This document shows positions 16,927 through 25,073 of a stretch of 64,000 nt of DNA, one piece after another (positions within the stretch are counted from its first letter, which is position 1; the number at the start of each line of letters is the position of its first letter). The notes below the pieces were generated by a model. That model saw nothing but the letters and a program-made list of their open reading frames with translations. It was not told the origin of the DNA and searched no databases. Origin of the DNA: Shimia sp. Alg240-R146 (GTDB lineage Bacteria > Pseudomonadota > Alphaproteobacteria > Rhodobacterales > Rhodobacteraceae); assembly GCF_947331465.1 (NCBI RefSeq), contig NZ_CAMZOK010000001.1, forward strand, positions 1,302,001 to 1,366,000. The letters run 5' to 3'. The translations under genes and the position numbers were made by a program.

Positions 16927-18078
16927 TCAGCGTCGAAAGGCGTTTGCCACGTAGCGGGGCAGGCGTGCCGCTACAGCGCGTGCGAGTTGCGGGTACTCCA
17001 TTTCTCCCGCCAAAAGCCGCATATACATTGCACGAACGGTTTCTGATCTGCGGAAGGTTTCGGTAAAGGTCCTTTGCCATCGAGGGGCAAAGATGATCCG
17101 GCGCAAAGTGCGGGCAATGCGAAGGTTCTTATGCATGTCGCGCAGGCCCATTTTGTGGCGGGCAAGCGTGGTTTCAGGCGCGCCAGCGGCCAACGCATCC
17201 AATGCGGCTTGCGCAGCGATCTGGCCGCTTTTCATGGCAAACGCGATACCTTCGCCGGTGATCGGGTCCACAAGCCCCGCCGCATCCCCGGCAAGAACGA
17301 TATTGGCGCGACCCGGGGTTTTACGGAAGTCGCCAAACGGCAAGTGGTGGCCTTTGAATTTGATCGCGTCGGGGTCCAACCCAAGGGTTTCGATATAGTG
17401 GCGCATCTGCACTTTGATGTCCGGATTGGGCGCGCGCAGTCCGCCCACACCAACCGTGGTGCATTGCTGTTTCGGGAAGGACCATCCGTAGCCCCATGTA
17501 AGGGCGCTAAAATCGATCCGAAGTTGGTTTTCATTCGGGTTTTGTGTCGCCTCCGGCACCTCGATTTCGAGACCGAAGCCAATGGTTTCAGTATTAAATG
17601 CCGCGCCGAAAAGGTGTTTGGCGACGATGGAGTTTACACCGTCTGTGCCGATCAGAATAGGAGCCGAGAGGGCGTTGCCGTCTTTGAAAGTCACTGCGTT
17701 ATCAGAGATTTGCGCGATAGGGCGGCCGGAGAAGTCGACGGCACCGGCATCTAGTGCGTGGCGAAACAACGTATCATCCAGGTCCAGACGCATGGTCAGA
17801 TGAAGGGGGGGGATATCGCGTAAGACTGCGAGTTCCGCGCCTGCTTGCCAAAAGGCGATGTCGTGGCGGGTGACTGATTTGGAAAGGTCGAAATCCTGTC
17901 CGAAGATTTCGCGATAATGGCTCCGGCTGCGTTCTGTAAACAGCCCACCACAGAGCTTGTTGCGCGGGAAAGTTGCTTTGTCGACAAGAGCGACGCGCGC
18001 ACCGTGTTTGGCGGCCCAAGTCGCGGCAGCGCTGCCGGCAGGTCCGGCGCCGATGACGATGATGTCGAAGTCAGACAT
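16927..18078 (-). CDS. Geranylgeranyl-reductase-family FAD-dependent oxidoreductase
   Basis: A 383-residue flavoprotein. It has the dinucleotide fold IIVIGAGPAGSAAA at the N-terminus, the family block PRNKLCGG near 40, and the second FAD motif IVLAGDAAGLVDPITGEGI near 277. Members reduce isoprenoid double bonds in chlorophyll, ubiquinone side chains or archaeal lipids, but many are uncharacterised. No photosynthesis genes are visible in the window, so a lipid or quinone role is more likely than bacteriochlorophyll synthesis. Divergent from the thioesterase gene. Confidence 0.85.
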   Translation of the reverse strand: MSDFDIIVIGAGPAGSAAATWAAKHGARVALVDKATFPRNKLCGGLFTERSRSHYREIFGQDFDLSKSVTRHDIAFWQAGAELAVLRDIPPLHLTMRLDLDDTLFRHALDAGAVDFSGRPIAQISDNAVTFKDGNALSAPILIGTDGVNSIVAKHLFGAAFNTETIGFGLEIEVPEATQNPNENQLRIDFSALTWGYGWSFPKQQCTTVGVGGLRAPNPDIKVQMRHYIETLGLDPDAIKFKGHHLPFGDFRKTPGRANIVLAGDAAGLVDPITGEGIAFAMKSGQIAAQAALDALAAGAPETTLARHKMGLRDMHKNLRIARTLRRIIFAPRWQRTFTETFRRSETVRAMYMRLLAGEMEYPQLARAVAARLPRYVANAFRR

Positions 18079-18166
18079 GGGCTCTCCTGATTACGCGTGG
18101 TTCTACCAGCTTTCGCCCGCGACGCCAGAGGGTTACGGTGGGGGGAATTAGCGAAAGGGAGCCAGC

Positions 18167-18583
18167 ATGACCGAACAGCGCGAGGAGAAAAGACCTGAAG
18201 GCGAGGCGACCTTGCGGGTGTCGGCGATGCCGCGGGATGTGAACATCAACGGTGACATTTTTGGCGGCTGGGTGTTGAGCCAGATGGACAGCGCGTCGGG
18301 CATCGTTGCGGGGCAACGGGCCAAGGGGCGTGTGGCGACTGTGGCGGTGGATGCGATGAAGTTCATTCGCCCTGTGAAAGTTGGCAATATTCTGTGCGTT
18401 TGGGCGTGGGTTGAACGGGTTGGGCGCAGCTCTATGGGCGTTCGGATCGAGGCCTGGGCGTTTCGACACCGGCGTGGTGTTTATGAAAAAGTGACGGAGG
18501 CGGTGTTCACCTATGTGGCCATTGACGAGCACGGAAACCCGCGTCCGGTGCCGCCGGAAGACGAGATCTGGCCCACTGAATAG
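18167..18583 (+). CDS. Acyl-CoA thioesterase, YciA-like hotdog protein
   Basis: A 138-residue hotdog-fold thioesterase. The catalytic helix begins NINGDIFGGWVLSQMD (Asn/Asp near residue 30), as in YciA and other acyl-CoA hydrolases of this group, followed by VAVDAMKFIRPVKVG. Expected to release CoA from short- to medium-chain acyl-CoA in the cytoplasm. Stands alone, divergent from the flavoprotein gene. Confidence 0.88.
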   Translation: MTEQREEKRPEGEATLRVSAMPRDVNINGDIFGGWVLSQMDSASGIVAGQRAKGRVATVAVDAMKFIRPVKVGNILCVWAWVERVGRSSMGVRIEAWAFRHRRGVYEKVTEAVFTYVAIDEHGNPRPVPPEDEIWPTE

Positions 18584-18592
18584 GCTGTCTGT

Positions 18593-18625
18593 ATCGCGTA
18601 GGTATTGCGGCTGCATCGCGTAGGT
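18593..18625. repeat. Two 11-bp direct repeats with 22-bp period
   Basis: ATCGCGTAGGT occurs at 18593-18603 and again at 18615-18625. The 22-bp period is two helical turns, as for paired operator sites. They lie about 70-100 bp before the antitoxin-like gene at 18696 and directly after the thioesterase stop. Confidence 0.6.
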
Positions 18626-18695
18626 GCCGCCGCGCGGTGCGTTTAGGGCGTCCTAATCGCCATTTGCGAGGGTCGTAGGCAAAGGAGATTTGCCG

Positions 18696-19034
18696 ATGAC
18701 CGGATCAAAACCACAGACCAAAACGTTGACCAAAACCCAAAGGCTGGCGCAGGCCAAATTGGCGCGTAATATGTTGCTGCTGAATTCTGAAAGTTGGCTT
18801 CCGGCGGCATTGCGGGAGGATATCCCCGAGGCGTGGCACACGCTTGAGATTGATTTGGATGTGGAGGAGCCGAAGGAGAAGGTGACCCTGTATCTGGATC
18901 AGTCAGTGGCAAAGTTTTACCGCGCGATGGGCAAAGGCTATCAGGCGCGCGTCAACCGGTTGCTGGCGACATGGGCGCAGATGAAAATCGCGGATGAGTT
19001 GCGTCTGGACAAAGCGCTCGCGGCGCGGCGTTAG
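18696..19034 (+). CDS. BrnA-antitoxin-like (DUF4415) protein without a visible toxin
   Basis: A 112-residue basic protein whose C-terminal half, KVTLYLDQSVAKFYRAMGKG followed by YQARVNRLLATW, matches the ribbon-helix-helix pattern of BrnA-type antitoxins. AAAGGAG lies 8 bp before the ATG at 18696, better than an in-frame TTG two codons earlier. No BrnT-like toxin gene precedes or follows it; downstream is a convergent membrane protein overlapping by 4 bp. It may be a solitary DNA-binding protein that reads the direct repeats just upstream. Confidence 0.7.
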   Translation: MTGSKPQTKTLTKTQRLAQAKLARNMLLLNSESWLPAALREDIPEAWHTLEIDLDVEEPKEKVTLYLDQSVAKFYRAMGKGYQARVNRLLATWAQMKIADELRLDKALAARR

Positions 19035-19249
19035 GCTTTGTTCATGCCGTAGTTAGACTCGGTTTCATCGTCCATCGCGCGCAGGTTAGAGAGCGCATAG
19101 GCCAGAAGGCCGACAAAGAACGGGATCGCGAGGGAGAAGGTGCAATAGGTGCCAAAGGCCTGCCACAGGGTCGCGTTGTGAAACAGCGTCTGCACGGCGG
19201 CGACGATAATGCCTAGGAAACTTCCGACAAAGAACAGGATCAGGGCCAT
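19031..19249 (-). CDS. Small two-helix membrane protein, unknown
   Basis: A 72-residue protein with two hydrophobic segments, LILFFVGSFLGIIVAAVQTL and FSLAIPFFVGLLAYALSNL, and a polar tail. The ATG at 19249 fits best; the frame stays open upstream but without hydrophobic or conserved content. GGCGGAG lies about 12 bp before the start. Overlaps the end of the antitoxin-like gene by 4 bp on the opposite strand. Confidence 0.65.
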   Translation of the reverse strand: MALILFFVGSFLGIIVAAVQTLFHNATLWQAFGTYCTFSLAIPFFVGLLAYALSNLRAMDDETESNYGMNKA

Positions 19250-19371
19250 TGGAGGGACTCCGCCATTTGATTGGATTGCACACATTAACCTTGTCGGTGA
19301 AATAGGGCGGAAATGGGGCGCTGGCGAGGCGAGAGGGTGCCGAGGCGCGGGAGCGGCGGGAGGTTGCCGGA

Positions 19372-19746
19372 TTATGAGGTGCTTCGGCGGAGAATGGCTT
19401 GGACAGCGGCGGTGAGGGTTGCGGCAAAGGCAGCGCCGGTTGCGATCCAGCCAAAGTACCAAAGCTGACCTGCAAAACGGTCCTCGGCATATGAGGCTGC
19501 GAATTGGGTTTGGCCGTATTTTGCCAATGCGAAGGCGAGTACGGTTGCGAGAGCGAAGGCGATGGTGAGAGGCATCGAGCGGAGTTTAAGGCCCGCAAGT
19601 GTGGCGAGGATCAATCCGACGGGCGTGCCGAGGAGTAGGGTACGTTGGCTCCACCAAGGATGCGCTCCGAGCGGTTTGGCGGTATCAATCGCGATGATGG
19701 CGGCAATAAATACGGCGGCGATCAGGGCAGGGAGCAGGTGGCGCAT
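19372..19746 (-). CDS. Membrane protein of unknown function
   Basis: A 124-residue protein with about four hydrophobic segments: LIAAVFIAAIIAI, LLLGTPVGLILATLAGL, LTIAFALATVLAFALA and YFGWIATGAAFAATLTAA. The rest is short loops and a basic end (ILRRSTS). No family recognised. Same strand as the small membrane protein downstream (gap 122 bp), so possibly one transcript. Confidence 0.65.
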   Translation of the reverse strand: MRHLLPALIAAVFIAAIIAIDTAKPLGAHPWWSQRTLLLGTPVGLILATLAGLKLRSMPLTIAFALATVLAFALAKYGQTQFAASYAEDRFAGQLWYFGWIATGAAFAATLTAAVQAILRRSTS

Positions 19747-20000
19747 AGGGTGGTCCTCCGGTTGGTGGAAAGAGGATGAGGCCCAGAGGCCGTTTTGGCT
19801 AGATGTCTTGTAGGCACATAGCAGAGTTGTGAGTTGGGGCCGTTTTTTAAAGGTTCGTTATCGAGAACGTACTGGCGCGTCCGATCCGAGGGTGGCTGCG
19901 AACGCGCCCGTCAAGCCGGAGGCATGCTTTCAGCATGACGGGGGCGGGTCGGACGCGTAAGCCCGCTTTGCGGGCTTTGGGGTGTCAGTGTTGAGGTGGG
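19747..20000. other. Gene-free region with nested inverted repeats
   Basis: No coding frame is convincing between the membrane gene start and the ettA terminator. It contains an outer inverted repeat CGCGTCCGA (19876-19884) / TCGGACGCG (19949-19957), inside it CCCGTCA (19907-19913) / TGACGGG (19936-19942), and beside it the hairpin AAGCCCGC-ttt-GCGGGCTT (19959-19977). No T run follows, so these are not simple terminators. Could be a structured RNA or a palindromic repeat element. Confidence 0.5.
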
Positions 20001-20038
20001 GAAAAAAGAACACCCGCGGCGGGGCGCGGGTGTTCTTT
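20001..20038 (-). terminator. Rho-independent terminator of ettA
   Basis: Perfect 14-bp arms AAAGAACACCCGCG (20005-20018) and CGCGGGTGTTCTTT (20025-20038). On the minus strand the stem is followed by TTCTTTTTTCC. It lies about 110 bp beyond the ettA stop. Confidence 0.85.
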
Positions 20039-20151
20039 CTGTTACTCAATGATTGTGTGCCGTCTCACCGGGGCGCGTACGGGTTGTTGGCTGCGCCAAA
20101 ACCCTGCCACGCGCTCCTTGGAGCCCAAACGGCAATCCCAAGAAGTTCAGC

Positions 20152-21807
20152 CTAGCGGCTGAACTTCTTGTGCTTGAGCCGCTTTGGCTCCAAGGCATCA
20201 GCCCCAAGTCGGCGTTTCTTGTCTTCTTCGTAGTCCTCAAAGTTGCCTTCAAACCATTCCACGTGGGCGTCGCCTTCAAAGGCGAGCATGTGGGTACAGA
20301 TACGGTCGAGGAAGAAGCGGTCGTGGGAGATGACCACGGCGCAGCCGGCGAAATCCACCAAGGCGTCTTCGAGCGCGCGGAGGGTTTCGACGTCGAGATC
20401 GTTGGTCGGTTCATCGAGCAGCAGCACGTTGCCGCCTTCTTTGAGCAAGCGCGCCATGTGCACGCGGTTGCGTTCACCGCCTGAGAGCAGGTTCAATGGT
20501 TTCTGCTGATCGCCGCCTTTGAAGTTGAAGGACGAACAATAGGCGCGGGAGTTTACCTGGGCGTCGCCAAGTTCGATGATTTCCGCGCCGCCGGAAATGG
20601 CTTCCCAAACGGTGTCTTTGTCGTTCAGATCGTCGCGGGATTGGTCGACATAGCTGAGTTTGACGGTGTCGCCGTATTCCACAGAGCCCTCGTCAGGCTG
20701 TTCCTGACCGGTGAGCATTTTAAACAGCGTGGATTTACCGGCGCCGTTGGGGCCGATCACGCCGACAATGCCGCCCGGCGGCAGGGAGAATTCAAGGTTC
20801 TCGATCAGTTGCTTGTCGCCATAGTGTTTTGACAGGCCGTTGACCTCGATCACTTTGGAGCCAAGACGCGGGCCGTTGGGGATGACGATCTGGGCGCGGC
20901 CGACTTTTTCGCGCTCGGACTGGTTGGCCATCTCGTTATAGGCCGAAATACGGGCTTTGGATTTGGCTTGGCGGGCTTTTTGACCCTGACGCATCCATTC
21001 CAGTTCGCGTTGCAGCGTTTGTTGCTTGGATTTGTCTTCGCGGGCTTCCTGCTCCAGACGTTTGGCTTTTTGTTCCAGCCAAGCGGAGTAGTTGCCTTCG
21101 TATGGAATGCCCTTGCCGCGGTCGAGTTCGAGGATCCAGCTGGTGATGTCGTCGAGGAAATAGCGGTCGTGGGTGACGCAGAGGATGGTGCCTTTGTAGT
21201 CGATCAGGTGCTGTTGCAGCCAGGCGATGGTTTCGGCGTCCAAGTGGTTGGTCGGTTCATCGAGCAGCAGCATTTCGGGCGCTTCGAGCAGCAGTTTACA
21301 AAGCGCCACACGGCGGGCTTCACCGCCCGAGAGGTCGGCGATGCGGGCGTCATCAGGTGGGCAGCGCAGGGCCTCCATCGAGATGTCGACCTGACTGTCG
21401 AGATCCCAGAGGTTCTGGGCGTCGATGTCGTCTTGCAACTGGGCCATTTCCTCGGCGGTTTCGTCCGAGTAGTTCATCGCCAGTTCGTTGTAGCGGTCCA
21501 GAATGGCCCTTTTGGCGGCGACGCCCAGCATGACGTTTTCGCGCACCGACAGGGTTTCGTCGAGTTTGGGTTCCTGTGGCAGATAGCCAACGCGCGCGCC
21601 TTCGGCGGCCCATGCCTCGCCGGTGAAGTCCTTATCAAGGCCGGCCATGATTTTCATGAGCGTCGATTTACCGGCGCCGTTGACGCCGACCACACCGATT
21701 TTCACGCCGGGAAGGAACGACAGGTGGATGTTTTCAAAGCATTTCTTGCCGCCGGGGTAGGTCTTGGACACGCCCTGCATGTGGTAGACGTATTGATAAG
21801 CTGCCAT
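20152..21807 (-). CDS. ettA: Energy-dependent translational throttle protein EttA (ABC-F)
   Basis: A 551-residue soluble protein with two ABC domains and no membrane segment. Walker A motifs GVNGAGKST (about residue 40) and GPNGAGKST (about 353), two LSGGE signatures, and Walker B LLLDEPTNHLD and LLLDEPTNDLD. Between them lies the charged linker typical of ABC-F proteins (EWMRQGQKARQAKSKAR). Length and the C-terminal WFEGNFEDYEEDKKRR match EttA, which binds the ribosomal E site and gates elongation by ATP/ADP ratio. Confidence 0.95.
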   Translation of the reverse strand: MAAYQYVYHMQGVSKTYPGGKKCFENIHLSFLPGVKIGVVGVNGAGKSTLMKIMAGLDKDFTGEAWAAEGARVGYLPQEPKLDETLSVRENVMLGVAAKRAILDRYNELAMNYSDETAEEMAQLQDDIDAQNLWDLDSQVDISMEALRCPPDDARIADLSGGEARRVALCKLLLEAPEMLLLDEPTNHLDAETIAWLQQHLIDYKGTILCVTHDRYFLDDITSWILELDRGKGIPYEGNYSAWLEQKAKRLEQEAREDKSKQQTLQRELEWMRQGQKARQAKSKARISAYNEMANQSEREKVGRAQIVIPNGPRLGSKVIEVNGLSKHYGDKQLIENLEFSLPPGGIVGVIGPNGAGKSTLFKMLTGQEQPDEGSVEYGDTVKLSYVDQSRDDLNDKDTVWEAISGGAEIIELGDAQVNSRAYCSSFNFKGGDQQKPLNLLSGGERNRVHMARLLKEGGNVLLLDEPTNDLDVETLRALEDALVDFAGCAVVISHDRFFLDRICTHMLAFEGDAHVEWFEGNFEDYEEDKKRRLGADALEPKRLKHKKFSR

Positions 21808-21900
21808 TTTGCGACTCCGCTGGAAAGATGTGTTTCTGCGGGTCTAGCCAAGACCGCACAAAAGGGCAATTGTTCCGGTGTTGATTTGAGGAATTGAAGC

Positions 21901-22464
21901 ATGATCAGGCTGATTGCCGTTTTGACCCTTTGGGCGGGGTGCGCGAGCGCGCAAATGAACATAACCAACTATGAAAAAGAGGGGAGTTTGAAGCCGTTTC
22001 ATCATTTGAAGTGTATTGGGCCGGAAGACTATCGGCCCGAGTATTCACCGGCAGATTTGGCGACAGGGTTGGTGGAATGCTTGAAGCGAAACAAACTGAG
22101 CAAGGCGGGTGATTTGGTTGTGGAGCTTCAGGTCCGGGGGCAGTTTGATATGGAGCGGGTCAAGGACCGCTCGGCGCACCAAGGAGTTCAAGTGTTGCTA
22201 ATGAGTGCAATCAGCGAAGCCGGAGCGCGGGGGCAATCACGCGCTGAGAAGGCCATGGGGCAATTTGGTGGTGTTGGGTCGCCACGTCATGATGCTGCTT
22301 GCAAGCGGATGAAGGCTGCTGGGCCGCCGCAACACTCACCGAGCTATATGGTGCAGCACGGCATGGCCGCGTTTACAGGGTTGGACGGGGACGGGTTGGT
22401 CGCGGGGTTCAATCCGGAAAAGACGTGGCGGGAAACGCTTTCTGGCTTTTTCGGCTGCTCATAG
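21901..22464 (+). CDS. Secreted protein of unknown function
   Basis: A 187-residue protein with a signal peptide (MIRLIAVLTLWAG, cleavage after ASAQ). The mature part has several Cys (HLKCIG, LVECLKR, AACKRM, FFGCS) and mixed helical character. I recognise no family. Divergent from ettA with 93 bp between starts. Confidence 0.65.
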   Translation: MIRLIAVLTLWAGCASAQMNITNYEKEGSLKPFHHLKCIGPEDYRPEYSPADLATGLVECLKRNKLSKAGDLVVELQVRGQFDMERVKDRSAHQGVQVLLMSAISEAGARGQSRAEKAMGQFGGVGSPRHDAACKRMKAAGPPQHSPSYMVQHGMAAFTGLDGDGLVAGFNPEKTWRETLSGFFGCS

Positions 22465-22544
22465 CGTCAAAAGGGCATCAGCGCCCGCCACGTGGGGGCG
22501 GTTCGGGCGCTGGCCAAAGCATTGCTTTGGCTTTGGTGGCTGCT

Positions 22545-23420
22545 TCACACTGCCCGCTCAAAAAACACATCCGGATAGGGGTCGTCGTTGAAGCGCTCGA
22601 TCTGGGTCCAGCCGCTGGTCTCGTAGAGCCTTACGGCTTCGCCGAGGCCGGAGTTGGTATCAAGCCGCAGGAGCGAAATGCCAAGATCTCGCGCGGCGGT
22701 CTCTATTTGCTCCATCATGCGTTTTGCCAGTCCCAGACCGCGCGCAGAAGGGGCGATCCACAGGCGTTTGACTTCGGCGTAGCCTTTGTCGGTGCCTTTG
22801 AGGCCAACACAACCCAGTGGCAGACCGTCTGACATCGCCAAAAGGAAGGTGCCGCGCGGGGGCATCATGTCGGTGGCGTCGGGGTCGGCAGACAGGTTCA
22901 CGTCAAAGCCGATGTCGATGCGGCGGTCGAGTTCGCCGTAGTATTCATGCAGGCAATAGAGCGCGGTTTCCGAACGGGGATCGACCTGGTCGAAGGTGAT
23001 TTCGTCCTGCCCAAGTGCGCTGCCGATCAGGTCCATCGCATCCAGCAAAGCGTCGGCGCGGGGGTGGCGGGAGAGGATGGCGTTTGCCTGTGCATCGGAG
23101 AGTGCGTTGTAGGCTGTGTGCTCGGCGCGGCCAGCCTCGGTCAGGGTGGCAATACGGCGGCGGCCATCGTTTGGGTCTTGTTCCAGCAGCACCATGCCTT
23201 CGTCTTGCAGCGATTTTAAGAAGCGGCTGAGCAGGGTTTTATCCAGACCAAGATAGCTGCGCACGGTTTCCAGTTCGGCGCCATCGGGGCCAATGGCATG
23301 CAGCACGCGCGCAGGGCCAAGCGGTCGACCACGGCCGAGGTAGCTTTGGTCAAGCACACCGGTCTCGCGCACAACGGCACGATTGAAACGGCGGATGCGG
23401 GTGATGGGATTTCGGGTCAT
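22545..23420 (-). CDS. MarR-GNAT fusion: transcription regulator and N-acetyltransferase
   Basis: A 291-residue fusion. The first about 140 residues are a MarR winged helix (SYLGLDKTLLSRFLKSLQDE then DPNDGRRRIATLTEAG); the second half is a GNAT domain with acetyl-CoA motif IAPSARGLGLAKRMM near 220 and LYETSGW near the end. Such fusions form a known family whose substrates are mostly unknown. A palindrome directly before the start (23432-23452) suggests self-regulation. Cytoplasmic. Confidence 0.88.
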   Translation of the reverse strand: MTRNPITRIRRFNRAVVRETGVLDQSYLGRGRPLGPARVLHAIGPDGAELETVRSYLGLDKTLLSRFLKSLQDEGMVLLEQDPNDGRRRIATLTEAGRAEHTAYNALSDAQANAILSRHPRADALLDAMDLIGSALGQDEITFDQVDPRSETALYCLHEYYGELDRRIDIGFDVNLSADPDATDMMPPRGTFLLAMSDGLPLGCVGLKGTDKGYAEVKRLWIAPSARGLGLAKRMMEQIETAARDLGISLLRLDTNSGLGEAVRLYETSGWTQIERFNDDPYPDVFFERAV

Positions 23421-23431
23421 TGGTTTACCTT

Positions 23432-23452
23432 GGTCAACTTTAATAAGTTACC
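23432..23452. promoter_or_regulatory. Palindrome before the MarR-GNAT gene
   Basis: GGTCAACTT (23432-23440), TAAT, AAGTTACC (23445-23452): an interrupted palindrome of the size bound by MarR dimers, 11 bp upstream of the ATG, where a repressor would block the promoter. Confidence 0.6.
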
Positions 23453-23527
23453 TAAGTCAACTACCAACCCCTGTCAACGGCTTCTTTGACGGTTGACAGG
23501 CGGCGGGTGCACGGCAAGAAACCCTTG

Positions 23528-24127
23528 ATGCAAAACGGATTGCCATATGCGCCACGCGGTCAGGTTGTCGGCCTGTTGGGAGGATCATTTGATCCGCCTC
23601 ATGCGGGTCATGTGCATATCACGCAAGAGGCGCTGAAGCGGTTTGGTCTGGATGAGGTCTGGTGGCTGGTGAGCCCGGGCAATCCGCTGAAGGATCGCGG
23701 GCCGGCGGCGCTGGAGCGGCGGATGGCGGCGGCGCGGGCGATCAATTCGCATCCGCGCGTCAAGATCAGCGATTTTGAGGCCCATGCCGGAACGCGATAT
23801 ACCGCACGCACAATCATGGCCCTGCAGGTCGCCCGGCCAGAGACACGCTTTGTCTGGTTAATGGGCGCAGACAATCTGGCTCAGTTTCACCTGTGGAAAG
23901 ACTGGCAAGAGATTGCGGCGCGGGTGCCTTTGGGGATTTTGGCCAGACCGGGTGACAGGATTGCCGGGCGTACGGGTAAGGCCGCACAGGTTATGCGCCA
24001 TGCCCGGCTGCATTCGAGAGCGTCGCATTTGTTGGGGCGTAGTGCGGCGCCGGCGTGGTGTTTTGTAAACCTGCCGATGAATGACGCGAGTTCCAGCGAG
24101 ATCCGTGCCAAGGGGCGGTGGCGTTAA
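23528..24127 (+). CDS. nadD: Nicotinate-nucleotide adenylyltransferase
   Basis: A 199-residue nucleotidyltransferase: [17 protein letters not shown] carries the HxGH-type motif near residue 25, and SSSEIRAKG is the C-terminal ISSTxxR equivalent. It makes deamido-NAD from nicotinate mononucleotide and ATP. I chose ATG 23528 because family members begin with a similar short lead before the nucleotide motif; earlier TTG/GTG codons are in frame. Its stop overlaps the convergent exporter gene by 4 bp. Not linked here to the usual rsfS gene. Confidence 0.9.
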   Translation: MQNGLPYAPRGQVVGLLGGSFDPPHAGHVHITQEALKRFGLDEVWWLVSPGNPLKDRGPAALERRMAAARAINSHPRVKISDFEAHAGTRYTARTIMALQVARPETRFVWLMGADNLAQFHLWKDWQEIAARVPLGILARPGDRIAGRTGKAAQVMRHARLHSRASHLLGRSAAPAWCFVNLPMNDASSSEIRAKGRWR

Positions 24128-24978
24128 GCCCGTTTGCGGCTGGCGAGCAGTGCGGAAGCAAGGCCTGCGGTTGCGATTAGCGCCAGACCAGCCCAAGTGA
24201 GCGCATCCGGAAAATCGCCAAAGATCACCCAGCCAAGCGCCACCGCGCTGGCGAGTTGGAAATATACGTAGGGCGCAAGTTCGGACGCATTGGCCCGCAT
24301 GTAGGCATAGATCAGCAGGAAATTCCCGAGGGCGGAGAATGCGGCGCTGACAAATGTCAGACCTGCAATTGGTGCGGTTATCTCCGGCAAAACAGCAAGG
24401 CCGAAAGGCGTCAGAGCGATCGCGCCAAAAAACAACTGCGTGAACAACAGATCGGCAGGGCGGGCAGCGGTGGCGAGCCAGCGGGATGCGGTGAGGAAAG
24501 CGCCGTAAAACAGACCGGCCAATAGTGCGAAGCTGCGACCTGTGGACAGGAGCGGGCCTTCGCCGCCCAGCGAAGGGCGGACCACCAAGACCACGCCGAC
24601 AAAGCCAAGCGCCATGAGCGCGGCGCGAGGCCACGTGACGGCTTCGCGCAAAAGCAGTGCAGAGAGCGCAAAGCTGAAGATCGGGCCGATGAAGAAGACC
24701 GCAAAGACATCCGCGAGCGGTGCGTGGGCCAGCGCAGTCTGAACCGACGTGATGCCGCCCACCAGCAAAAGCGCGCGAAACCATATGCGCCAGTCCCCCA
24801 AAAGGCGGAAGGTCGTTGGCCGGATCAGTGGCAGCGCGAGCAGCGCGCCCAGAGCAAACCGTGACCACGCAACAAAAATCGGGCTGAGGCCGTGATCCTG
24901 TGTCATCAGCTTGCCTGCGGCGTCCCCAGCAGGGATCAACGACATGGCGAGAAACATGAGGGCGGGCAATTTCCACAT
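24124..24978 (-). CDS. EamA/DMT-family transporter
   Basis: A 284-residue inner-membrane protein with ten hydrophobic segments and two EamA repeats; the first ends [15 protein letters not shown] and the second begins [18 protein letters not shown]. Likely a metabolite exporter of the drug/metabolite superfamily. Substrate unknown. Convergent and overlapping with nadD by 4 bp. A second DMT member lies at 35328-36227. Confidence 0.87.
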   Translation of the reverse strand: MWKLPALMFLAMSLIPAGDAAGKLMTQDHGLSPIFVAWSRFALGALLALPLIRPTTFRLLGDWRIWFRALLLVGGITSVQTALAHAPLADVFAVFFIGPIFSFALSALLLREAVTWPRAALMALGFVGVVLVVRPSLGGEGPLLSTGRSFALLAGLFYGAFLTASRWLATAARPADLLFTQLFFGAIALTPFGLAVLPEITAPIAGLTFVSAAFSALGNFLLIYAYMRANASELAPYVYFQLASAVALGWVIFGDFPDALTWAGLALIATAGLASALLASRKRA

Positions 24979-25073
24979 CGCTAAGCCGTATCACGCCAGA
25001 TCGCGGAAATGAAAAGAAGATTTGCGGTTTGAGAGCTTGAAACCAAAGCGCGGGCGCGGGTAGGATTGAAGGT

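Noticed and set aside
18696..19034. Complete BrnT/BrnA toxin-antitoxin module
   Set aside because: Only the antitoxin-like part is present; flanking genes are a hotdog thioesterase and a membrane protein, neither BrnT-like.
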